The notes under the pieces are model-generated. The model was given only the letters and a program-made list of their open reading frames with translations, was not told the origin of the DNA and ran no database searches. Source: an uncultured Eubacteriales bacterium (GTDB taxonomy: Bacteria > Bacillota > Clostridia > Oscillospirales > CAG-382). From it: DNA of 7,559 nt. Every line of letters starts with the position of its first letter. Within the stretch, counting starts at the first letter, position 1. The position numbers were made by a program, and so were the translations under genes. Positions 1 through 6,193 of this stretch are shown here, one piece after another. The stretch covers positions 1-7,559 of the forward strand of contig CAKSCN010000125.1 of assembly GCA_934444485.1 (NCBI GenBank), read 5' to 3'.

Positions 1-66
1 CATGAGAGTCAAACGGCGCTTCGTTTTTTGCAATCTGCCGAAATTTAAAAAAACGGGAGAAATATA

Positions 67-95
67 TTGACATTGACTCCGAGATGTGGTAAAAT
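67..95 (+). promoter_or_regulatory. Sigma-A-type promoter of the large surface-protein gene
   Basis: The -35 box TTGACA (67-72) and -10 box TAAAAT (90-95) are separated by exactly 17 bp, a near-consensus housekeeping promoter. An A-rich tract at about 47-53 lies just upstream and could act as a weak UP element. A second TTGACT (73-78) directly follows the first -35 box but has no -10 partner at a usable distance. Transcription should start near 102, giving a leader of about 125 nt before the ATG at 227. The only thing visible upstream (1-66) is a weak 5-bp AAACG/CGTTT stem followed by a T run at 11-29, possibly the tail of a preceding gene's terminator. Confidence 0.85.
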
Positions 96-96
96 C

Positions 97-120
97 CCTA
101 ACAGTTAGTTAGGACTAACC
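97..120. promoter_or_regulatory. Operator-like cluster of GTTAG/CTAAC half-sites at the start point
   Basis: Two perfect inverted repeats overlap here: CCTAAC-N5-GTTAGG at 97-113 and GTTAGT-N4-ACTAAC at 104-119. The stretch begins 2 bp after the -10 box and covers the expected +1, the classic position for a repressor site. The same half-site recurs as a perfect palindrome at 178-195. The cognate regulator is unknown. The TTAG/CTAA half-sites would suit a TetR, MarR or DtxR-type dimer, but no such gene is in the window. Confidence 0.6.
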
Positions 121-177
121 TCAAACGATAAAGCTTTTGAAGCTCGTGACGGATAAGGCTTTGTTATTTTACCGTGG

Positions 178-195
178 GGTTAGTTTACACTAACC
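178..195. promoter_or_regulatory. Second GGTTAGT-N4-ACTAACC palindrome in the leader
   Basis: This is a perfect 7-bp inverted repeat with a 4-nt centre (TTAC), using the same half-site and spacing as the inner palindrome at 104-119. The two centres are 75 bp apart, close to seven helical turns, which would permit looping by one regulator. In the mRNA it would form a hairpin ending about 11 nt before the AAAGGA ribosome binding site, so an RNA-level effect is also possible. DNA operator is my preferred reading because the same sequence sits on the promoter. Confidence 0.6.
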
Positions 196-226
196 AAATA
201 CTTCGGAAAGGACAGAGAACAGAATT

Positions 227-3200
227 ATGAGACAGTTTAAGAGTTTATGCGCATTCATTCTTTCGGTAACGATGATCTTCTCACTCTTTATCATGCCGGC
301 TTCGGCGGTGGATGCGGACTACACCATTGCGGAAAACTGCTCCGTTACACTGGTGAAGGAGGACAATTTCAAGACGGACGACACAAGCGTTGCCGTGAGC
401 GTAAAGCTTGACGACAGGCTGACGGACTGCTACATGATAATTTACGCCTATGCGGGTAATACAAGGTTCGACCCCGACGGCGATTTCAACGTAAGACTCT
501 GGACGGGCAAGGTCACGAACTGCACCGAACAAATCTTCACGTTTATGCCCGAAAAGCTCCCTCTCAAGGTGGGCAACAAGATTATTGCGAGCCTTAACGT
601 GCCGGTTGGTGAAGACGCTTACAGACCCGTAAATTCTCAGGCGATAGAGGTCGTTGACGAAAACGGCGAGGGATTCAAGCCTTACGTATACCCCGACGTC
701 ACGATAAACGAAACCGAGCCCAAGGAGGGTGAGACGACTCTCCACATCAGCATGACGGGCGACGAAAGAATATTTGAGGCGGCAAGAAACGGACTTACCG
801 AGATTAACTACTCCATAGGTATGTACCCCGACGGCGAGGACTTCGACTTTGAGGGCGAGAACCAGATAAGCCTTCTCACTCTCGGAGAAACGACCGAGCC
901 TTTCAGCGGAAAGGAAGTAAAGCTTTCCGAGCCGCTCCGTGCCGGCTACAGAGTCCGTGCGGTTGCGTACTGGACGCAGAACCCCGACATCTATCTGCCC
1001 AAGGGCAACGACTACGACAAGACCTACGGCAAAAAGGACGACTCGGTTCTCATAAAGGCAAAGCCTCAGGCACCGGGAGCCGCAGTGAAAGCGCCTGTGT
1101 ATGCAGACGACGAAAGCATTACCGTTTCGGTGAAGGGCGACGTGCCTGAAAACGCAATGCTCCTTGTCAAGAGCTACACCGACGGCGACACCGAATATGA
1201 GATGACGGGCGGAAGCTTCGTTGCGAACAAGTTCGACGTCACGGCAGGAGACTGCGAGCTTACGGTTTCCGAGGGCGCTCTTTCCGAGGGCGACGTAATA
1301 GTTGCGTTCCTGCAGTCGCAGGGTACGGTTTACGCAAAGTCCGAGGCGGTAACGGTTTCTTCACGCCCGGCGTTCGCCGCACAGCTTGAGGGCGTTGTCA
1401 CATCGGAATCGGATACCGTAACCTACAGCGTTTCGGCTTTGGCTGATGAAGAAAATATCAACATCGCAAAGCTCTGCCGCATAAATTCCGACGGCACTCC
1501 CGACGCCGACAATCCCGTTGCGGCAAAATACGGTCAGACCGCAGGAAAGATAACCTTCGACGGACTCTCCGGCAAGCTCTCCGCAGGGGATAAGATGTGC
1601 CTTGTGCTGGTTTACGCAAACGGTGCAAAGACATACGTCTCGGATGCGGCCGACGTAATAAAGCCCGTGGGTGCGGACAGCATAACGATAATCGAGGAAC
1701 GCTTCGACATAACTTCCACGAAGGCAACGGTAGTGGTAAAGGGCTGTGAGGAATATATCGGCACATACTCAACGCTGTTTTTGTCGGTCGGAAGCGAAAA
1801 AACCATTGACGACGCCGACTCGAGACACAAGATTGCAAGCAAAAAGTTTACCGGCGAGGGAACGTATGAGTTCACCTTCGACAATGCGGAGCTTAAAGCC
1901 GGTCAGAATATTCAGGCGAACATATATCTTTACGACAGCGACGCCGACAGAACCTACTACAAGTACGGCAACGCAGTTGTTATTGAGGAAGCCGGGGACA
2001 CGCCCGTCGAACCGGTTGAGGACAGCATAAAGTTCGTCGAAGAGAAGTTCGACACGACCTCCACAAAGGCTACGGTTGTTGTAACCGGCTACGACGATTT
2101 TGCGAACAAGAACGCAAGACTCTTCCTTACGGTGGGCGATGCGTCGAATACCGACGACGGCGATTCGAGAACCAAGATTGCTCAGGTAATGTTCACGACC
2201 GCCGGAACATACGAGTTCACTTTTGACAGCTCAAAGCTCACGGCAGGTGAAACGCTTCTTGCCTACCTCTATATGTACGACCTCGACACCGACAGAACCT
2301 ACTACAAGTACGGTACTCCCGTTGTTATTGAGGAAGCCGGGGACACGCCCGAGAAAGAGCCGACCGTATCGGTTGAGGGCGAGATAAAGACCGACTCCGA
2401 AAAGATATCCGTAAAGGTCGAGGGCAAGATTCCCGACGGCGCAATGCTTTTGGCAAAGAGCTACCCTGCGGACTCTGCGGAATTTGCAATGACCGGAGGA
2501 ACATGGGTTGCAAGCGGCTTTGACGTCAAGGTCGGCGCAAACGAGCTTACCGTAAACTCCGGCACACTCAAAGCAGGCGAAAAGATAGTCGTGTTCCTCC
2601 AGAACGGCGGCACTCTTTACGCACAGTCCGAGCCTGTGACGGTTACGGGAGACAGCACACCCACCGAGCCTGAAGCTCCGACTGCGTTCATCAACGCTCC
2701 CAAGGGCATAACGGCAGGCATGACGAAAACAAAGGCGACGATAACCTTTGACAGAAATGCGGATAATGTTTCCTACAGGCTCTATCAGTTTGACGGCGAG
2801 ACTCTTGACGAGGAAACCGCCGAGGTTCTGAGTGAAAACAGCGTATACCTCCCCGGAGGCACGACGATTCCTCTCGGCCGCGGAAAGATGAAGCCGGGCT
2901 TCAAGCTTCAGTTGGTTGTGACAGCGGACGGTGTCAAGGCATATTCAAACGTCATCGAGGTAGGTCCGAGTCCCGACTGGGGAACGCCGACGGCAACCTT
3001 TAATGTTTCCGCCGTAAAGACGACCGACAAGACGGTTTCCGTCACCGTAAACTATGCCGACGAATACATCGCCATGGGCGAGGACTTCTTCTGCGACATC
3101 ACGGTTTATCAGTACGACGGCAAATACACCGACAGCGAATTTGAAGACAACGAGCTTTGGGAGAACCCGAACCTTGTAAAGAGAGTGGGTCAGCTCAACA

Positions 3201-5086
3201 AGCTCTACGGCGACGAAACAAGAGGCGTTCTTACCGTTACGTTCAAGGAAAGCGCCGTACTCAAGGCAGGAGACAGACTTGTCATAAAGCTCCGTCTGCC
3301 CCACACCGAGTGGGAGGGTGTAGAGGTAGATTACCTTTCGGCTTCCATACCCGTCATCGGAGAAAACGAGACCGTGCCGACCGAAAAGGTTGTTCTCTAC
3401 AACATAAGCGCCGACACCTCCAAGGGCGCAAGACTCCGTGCGGTACTCGACAGACTCGGCGTTGCGTATGAGGAAATAACGGCCGACCGCCTGAACGACA
3501 CCGTAGGCTTCATCGCAGGACTTGACGGTTACACCGAAGCGGAAGAGCCGTACACCGGCAAGGACTACACGTCCGAGTTTATGCTCATGTGTAGCCTCTC
3601 CGAGACGACCCTCGACAATGTCCTTGCGGCACTCGGCGAGAACGGCATTTCCATAGGTCACAAGGCGATAGTCACCGACACAAACAAGGAGTGGAAGTTC
3701 TATGAGCTTCTTGACGAAATCGCAGACGAACACGAGGTCATGCAGAATCTTGTAAAGCTTAACGACTTTTACAAGGAAGCCTCCGTACTCGACACAAAGG
3801 ATTATGAGTCGGGCGAGGTTCTCACGGAATTTGAGAAAGCTCTCTCCGAGGCGCAGTCCGTTCTTTCCGAGTCCGAGCCGACCGCAGAACGCATTGACGC
3901 CGCATACAGCCGCCTCGAAAAGGCGTACTCCGCACTTACGGGAAAGACTGCGATAAGCGGAAGAGCGGTTATCACCATAGAAAAGACCGAGGACGGAAAG
4001 TACACCGTTGCCGCCGAGGTAAAGGACGGAGCGGACACGGCGGAGTATGAGTACATCTGGAACGGAAAGCAGGGCGAAAGCACACGCACCGGCATTGCCG
4101 CAGAAGAGCTTATCGGACTCAAGCTCACCGTTAAGGATAAGAACGCATACGGCAGTCTCTCGGCTGTTCTCGGAGTTCCCGTTCTTTCGGGAGTCAAGAC
4201 GACGGTCACGAAGAAGTCGATAAGCGTATCGTGGACTGCTGACGAGGGAAGTGAAAACACCCCCAAGGCGGAGGTTTACAACGTAACGCTTTATCTCGGC
4301 GAAACCGAGGTCGAGACTCTTACGACAGCCGAAAATAAGGCGGTCATAGACGGACTCAAGGCAAACACCGAGTACACGCTGACAGTCACCGCACAAAGCC
4401 CTGTCGGCATCAGCGACACATACAGAGCGGCGGTTAAGACCTCCAAGGCAACCGGCGGCGGAAGCAGCTCCTCTGCGGCAGTTACCTACACTGTGAAGTT
4501 TGACACGAACGGCGGAAGCACCGTAAAGAATGTGACCGTAAAGCGAAATGAGACCGTCGGAAACATCGGCGAGACGAAAAAGGAAGGCTTCGTGTTTGAC
4601 GGCTGGTATTACGACGGCGAGTTCACAAAGCCGTACAGTGCCGATGACAGAATCACGGAGTCCCTGACTCTCTACGCTTCGTGGAAGGTCGATCCCCTGC
4701 GCCTTATTGTGCTGACGATAGGCAAAAACGAGGCGAGCGTATTCGGCGAAGAAAAGGTGAGCGACGCCGCACCCAAGCTTGCGAACAACAGAACAATGCT
4801 CCCGGCACGCTTTGTTGCCGAAAACCTCGGAGCGTCGGTTGAATGGGACGGCGAGAAGAGAGTTGTCACTGTAACCGGCAAGAACATTAAGACCGGCGAA
4901 GAGGTTGTGATTGTAATTACCATAGGTGCCGAAACGGCGACGGTAAACGGCGAGAGCGTGAAGCTCGACTCCCCCGCTTTCATCGAAAACAACCGCACCT
5001 ACACTCCCATCCGCTTTATCTCCGAAAACCTCGGTGCGGACGTCGAGTGGGACGATGAAGCAAAGAGAGTTACGATTACAAAGTAA
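227..5086 (+). CDS. Giant secreted multidomain surface protein with DUF3783-like, FIVAR-like, Fn3, InlB-repeat and stalk modules
   Basis: This 1619-aa exported protein is probably an adhesin or cell-envelope scaffold; its ligand is unknown. Residues 1-27 are a signal peptide (basic MRQFK, hydrophobic core, ASA cleavage after 27). Residues 30-1045 are a chain of about nine 100-124-aa beta-rich modules, each closing with an L-x-x-G-[DENQYF] motif (starts at residues 113, 237, 352, 451, 556, 671, 781, 888 and 1012). Two of these modules are exact-length tandem copies (484-598, 599-711). Next come a DUF3783-like segment (1054-1172), a FIVAR-like helical segment (1176-1238), an Ig-like module (about 1245-1315), Fn3 (1319-1407), a Gly/Ser linker, an InlB B-repeat (1420-1487) and two half-repeats of the copper-amine-oxidase-N 'stalk' domain (NNRT, P-RF, ENLGA, VEWD; 1493-1619). 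No catalytic motif, LPXTG, SLH or C-terminal membrane helix is visible. The ATG follows AAAGGA (207-212) at a long 14-nt spacing, but the signal peptide begins exactly there. It has its own promoter and operators. Confidence 0.93.
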   Translation: MRQFKSLCAFILSVTMIFSLFIMPASAVDADYTIAENCSVTLVKEDNFKTDDTSVAVSVKLDDRLTDCYMIIYAYAGNTRFDPDGDFNVRLWTGKVTNCTEQIFTFMPEKLPLKVGNKIIASLNVPVGEDAYRPVNSQAIEVVDENGEGFKPYVYPDVTINETEPKEGETTLHISMTGDERIFEAARNGLTEINYSIGMYPDGEDFDFEGENQISLLTLGETTEPFSGKEVKLSEPLRAGYRVRAVAYWTQNPDIYLPKGNDYDKTYGKKDDSVLIKAKPQAPGAAVKAPVYADDESITVSVKGDVPENAMLLVKSYTDGDTEYEMTGGSFVANKFDVTAGDCELTVSEGALSEGDVIVAFLQSQGTVYAKSEAVTVSSRPAFAAQLEGVVTSESDTVTYSVSALADEENINIAKLCRINSDGTPDADNPVAAKYGQTAGKITFDGLSGKLSAGDKMCLVLVYANGAKTYVSDAADVIKPVGADSITIIEERFDITSTKATVVVKGCEEYIGTYSTLFLSVGSEKTIDDADSRHKIASKKFTGEGTYEFTFDNAELKAGQNIQANIYLYDSDADRTYYKYGNAVVIEEAGDTPVEPVEDSIKFVEEKFDTTSTKATVVVTGYDDFANKNARLFLTVGDASNTDDGDSRTKIAQVMFTTAGTYEFTFDSSKLTAGETLLAYLYMYDLDTDRTYYKYGTPVVIEEAGDTPEKEPTVSVEGEIKTDSEKISVKVEGKIPDGAMLLAKSYPADSAEFAMTGGTWVASGFDVKVGANELTVNSGTLKAGEKIVVFLQNGGTLYAQSEPVTVTGDSTPTEPEAPTAFINAPKGITAGMTKTKATITFDRNADNVSYRLYQFDGETLDEETAEVLSENSVYLPGGTTIPLGRGKMKPGFKLQLVVTADGVKAYSNVIEVGPSPDWGTPTATFNVSAVKTTDKTVSVTVNYADEYIAMGEDFFCDITVYQYDGKYTDSEFEDNELWENPNLVKRVGQLNKLYGDETRGVLTVTFKESAVLKAGDRLVIKLRLPHTEWEGVEVDYLSASIPVIGENETVPTEKVVLYNISADTSKGARLRAVLDRLGVAYEEITADRLNDTVGFIAGLDGYTEAEEPYTGKDYTSEFMLMCSLSETTLDNVLAALGENGISIGHKAIVTDTNKEWKFYELLDEIADEHEVMQNLVKLNDFYKEASVLDTKDYESGEVLTEFEKALSEAQSVLSESEPTAERIDAAYSRLEKAYSALTGKTAISGRAVITIEKTEDGKYTVAAEVKDGADTAEYEYIWNGKQGESTRTGIAAEELIGLKLTVKDKNAYGSLSAVLGVPVLSGVKTTVTKKSISVSWTADEGSENTPKAEVYNVTLYLGETEVETLTTAENKAVIDGLKANTEYTLTVTAQSPVGISDTYRAAVKTSKATGGGSSSSAAVTYTVKFDTNGGSTVKNVTVKRNETVGNIGETKKEGFVFDGWYYDGEFTKPYSADDRITESLTLYASWKVDPLRLIVLTIGKNEASVFGEEKVSDAAPKLANNRTMLPARFVAENLGASVEWDGEKRVVTVTGKNIKTGEEVVIVITIGAETATVNGESVKLDSPAFIENNRTYTPIRFISENLGADVEWDDEAKRVTITK
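1070..1360 (+). repeat. Diverged module repeat, copy A1 (residues 282-378)
   Basis: This coding segment is paralogous to 2357-2647. Both contain the shared blocks ITVSVKG/ISVKVEG, AMLL-KSY, MTGG, FDV, ELTV, and a VxFLQ-x-GT-YA-SE-VTV ending. The copies are clearly related at protein level but no longer close at nucleotide level, indicating an old duplication. They flank the tandem B copies, so the order is A-x-B-B-A. The fold is probably an Ig-like beta sandwich, inferred from alternating hydrophobic strands. Confidence 0.75.
1676..2350 (+). repeat. Tandem 345-bp repeat B1/B2 (115-aa modules)
   Basis: Copy B1 starts at 1676 (residue 484) and B2 at 2021 (residue 599). They align without gaps from DSI to IEEAGDTP, with blocks TSTKATVVV, GTYEFTFD, DADRTYYKYG/DTDRTYYKYG and VVIEEAGDTP. 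Two stretches are identical in DNA: 1944-1968 equals 2289-2313 (25 bp) and 1976-2006 equals 2321-2351 (31 bp), both offset by exactly 345 bp. The identity is concentrated at the 3' ends while the 5' parts differ, which fits recent partial gene conversion or a recombination seam rather than uniform divergence. Confidence 0.9.
2357..2647 (+). repeat. Diverged module repeat, copy A2 (residues 711-807)
   Basis: This is the partner of the segment at 1070-1360. It starts immediately after the B2 copy and carries the same blocks (ISVKVEG, AMLLAKSY, MTGG, FDV, ELTV, FLQ-x-GTLYAQSEPVTV). It is followed by a short Pro/Thr/Glu-rich linker (STPTEPEAPT, residues 810-819), of the kind that separates folded modules in exported proteins. 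Confidence 0.75.
3386..3742 (+). other. DUF3783-like segment inside the surface protein (residues 1054-1172)
   Basis: From memory of the family, stand-alone clostridial DUF3783 proteins are about 110-130 aa. They begin with a VLxY...GxxL/LGV strand-helix, continue with a 'TVGFLAG' segment, then the core 'EFMLMC-FS--LD--L--L---GI-I-HKAI-T--N--W-F-EL--E---EHE'. Residues 1056-1170 show this whole order: VVLYNI, KGARLRAVLDRLGV, DTVGFIAGLDGY, SEFMLMCSLSETTLDNVLAAL, HKAIVTDTNKEWKFYELLDEI and ADEHE. The function of the family is unknown to me, and I would expect it in the cytoplasm. Here it lies in an exported chain. The assignment is by eye; a profile search would settle it. Confidence 0.7.
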
Positions 5087-5121
5087 AAATATATCGTGAA
5101 ACGCAGTTTTGCGAGGTACTC

Positions 5122-5186
5122 TGTCCCGATGCCGAAAGGTGTCGGGGCATTGCTTTGCCGCCGGAGTCCGGTTTCTTCGCTTTTCT
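5122..5186 (+). terminator. Probable transcription terminator region after the surface-protein gene
   Basis: A 12-bp stem (5122-5133 with 5138-5149) closes on a GAAA tetraloop, 36 nt after the stop codon. Three of its pairs are G-U, so it is stable only in RNA from the + strand. It lacks a clean T run. A second short palindrome, CCGGA-G-TCCGG (5161-5171), is followed by a T/C-rich tract (5172-5186). Together they may end or protect the long mRNA. The exact termination point cannot be seen. Confidence 0.5.
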
Positions 5187-5193
5187 TATCGGA

Positions 5194-5243
5194 AAATGCG
5201 GTATTATGCGAAAAAGTACAAATTATATTATAAATGCGGCATT
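5194..5243. repeat. Direct repeat AAATGCGG[T/C]ATT upstream of the regulator promoter
   Basis: AAATGCGGTATT (5194-5205) and AAATGCGGCATT (5232-5243) differ at one base and are 38 bp apart. The second forms a perfect odd palindrome, AAATGC-G-GCATTT (5232-5244), ending 17 bp before the -35 box. Their position upstream of -35 would suit an activator or auxiliary regulator site; no partner is identified. Confidence 0.35.
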
Positions 5244-5261
5244 TTTCAGCACAAAAGTATA

Positions 5262-5290
5262 TTGACTTTTTTTGCAAAATGTTGTAAAAT
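5262..5290 (+). promoter_or_regulatory. Promoter of the regulator-transporter operon
   Basis: TTGACT (5262-5267) and TAAAAT (5285-5290) are separated by 17 bp. This is the same -10 sequence and spacing as the promoter at 67-95. Transcription should begin near 5297, giving a leader of about 69 nt to the ATG at 5366. The surrounding DNA (about 5210-5330) is much more A/T rich than the genes, as expected for a promoter region. Confidence 0.8.
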
Positions 5291-5312
5291 TACAGCAGGG
5301 CATATTTTACAA
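5272..5312. promoter_or_regulatory. Candidate DeoR-type operator: TTGTAAAAT inverted repeat over the -10 box
   Basis: TTGTAAAAT (5282-5290) and ATTTTACAA (5304-5312) form a perfect 9-bp inverted repeat with a 13-nt spacer. Half-site centres are 22 bp apart, about two helical turns. A third, directly repeated half-site TTGCAAAAT (5272-5280) lies one turn upstream. The left half-site contains the -10 box and the right one lies just past the start point, so the element cannot fold as a whole in the mRNA and must act as DNA. Autorepression by the adjacent DeoR-family protein is the natural inference. Confidence 0.6.
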
Positions 5313-5365
5313 ATAAATTACTTAAACATATGAAAAACCACAGCATGACAGAATCGGAGGAAGAA

Positions 5366-6193
5366 ATGCTCGCAAACGAAAGATACGACAGAATAATGAA
5401 CCTTTTGCAGAAGGACGGAGCGGTTTCGAGAGTAAAGCTTGCGGAAATGCTCGGAGTGACGCCCGAAACGGTGCGGCGTGATCTCACCTACATGGAATCC
5501 GAGGGGCTTCTCATACGTGTACACGGCGGTGCGATAGCAAAGCGCAGTATGGAGCTCAGGAGCAGTCTCGAGACGAGAAAGGGCGAGAACCTCGAGCTGA
5601 AAAAGGAGCTTTCGGAGAAGGCGGCGGAGTTTGTGCGTGAGGGAGACATAATAGGAATCGACGTCGGAACAACGGCAGTCACGTTTGCCGACGCTCTCAA
5701 GGCACGCTTCACGAGGCTCACGGTAATAACGCAGTCGCTCGACGTATTCAAGGAGCTGTGCGGCTTTGCGAAGTTTACGGTCATACTTCTCGGCGGAGAA
5801 TACAACAGCAGTGAGAACGCACTTGACGGAGTGCTTACGGTGCAGATGCTTGAGAGTCTGCATATGCAGAAAGTGTTTATTTTCCCGTGTGCGATATCTC
5901 ACGACCTTGAAATATTCAACTTTTCCGACGAGATGTATCTCACCGAAAGGCGCATGATAAAATCTGCGGACAAGGTATTCGTTCTCGCCGACAACACGAA
6001 ATTCGGCAAGAGTGCTATGTACAGAATAGAAAGCGCAAGGGCAAACTTCACGTTTATAAGCGACAGCGGACTCTCCGAGGAACAGCGCCGGCACTTTGCG
6101 GAGATAGGCGGCAAGGTCTACTGCGCACGGAGCGCCGAAGAGAAGTACGGAAGGAGCATAAACAGTGCAATCAAGTACAGCGAAGAAGAGTGA
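5366..6193 (+). CDS. DeoR-family transcriptional regulator
   Basis: This 275-aa protein has the usual DeoR-family length. The N-terminal DeoR winged helix-turn-helix spans about residues 4-57 (ERYDRIMNLL, then VSRVKLAEMLGVTPETVRRDL and the wing GLLIRVHGGA). The C-terminal DeoRC sensor domain spans about 73-232, with GIDVGTT (97-103), TVITQSLDV (119-127), LLGGEY (141-146) and LADNTKFGKS (207-216, the D-x-[ST]-K signature). Known members sense phosphorylated sugars and usually repress a neighbouring transport or catabolic operon. The segment 171-190, where many members have a Gly-rich FLGASGI..GLTT stretch, is divergent (FIFPCAISHD), so the ligand may be unusual. I chose the start at 5366 because GGAGG (5356-5360) lies 5 nt ahead and MLANERYDRI is the typical family N-terminus. 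The in-frame ATG at 5330 would give 287 aa but has no ribosome binding site. It shares an operon with the transporter and probably binds 5272-5312. Confidence 0.9.
   Translation: MLANERYDRIMNLLQKDGAVSRVKLAEMLGVTPETVRRDLTYMESEGLLIRVHGGAIAKRSMELRSSLETRKGENLELKKELSEKAAEFVREGDIIGIDVGTTAVTFADALKARFTRLTVITQSLDVFKELCGFAKFTVILLGGEYNSSENALDGVLTVQMLESLHMQKVFIFPCAISHDLEIFNFSDEMYLTERRMIKSADKVFVLADNTKFGKSAMYRIESARANFTFISDSGLSEEQRRHFAEIGGKVYCARSAEEKYGRSINSAIKYSEEE

Noticed and set aside
2..70. 22-codon frame starting with ATG at the window edge
   Set aside because: No ribosome binding site can be judged at the edge, it overlaps the -35 box, and its product is unrecognisable. It could be the tail of an upstream gene, but nothing supports that.
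146..193. 15-codon GTG-started leader peptide ending inside the second palindrome
   Set aside because: It has no convincing ribosome binding site and no run of regulatory codons; the palindrome is better explained as an operator.
97..195. Assigning the GTTAG palindromes to FapR, DtxR or another named regulator
   Set aside because: FapR sites have a longer centre than TTAGT-N4-ACTAA. The DtxR resemblance is limited to TTAG/CTAACC half-sites, and no regulator gene or iron/lipid gene is present to support either.
102..226. Riboswitch in the surface-protein leader
   Set aside because: Only two short hairpins are visible, no known aptamer core is recognisable, and there is no terminator or clear sequestration of the ribosome binding site.
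2945..4396. 483-codon open frame on the minus strand inside the surface-protein gene
   Set aside because: It lies fully antisense to a gene with clear domains, starts at TTG, and its protein has no recognisable domain. Strong codon bias on the + strand explains the open frame.
4703..5083. Copper amine oxidase activity
   Set aside because: Only the N-terminal non-catalytic stalk-type domain is present; the catalytic domain is absent.
5330..5365. Upstream in-frame ATG for the regulator
   Set aside because: There is no ribosome binding site before it, and the extra 12 residues are not typical of DeoR proteins. The ATG at 5366 has GGAGG at ideal spacing.
5318..6094. 258-codon minus-strand frame opposite the DeoR-family gene
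   Set aside because: It is antisense to conserved DeoR motifs, has no recognisable domain, and would run into the sense promoter region.
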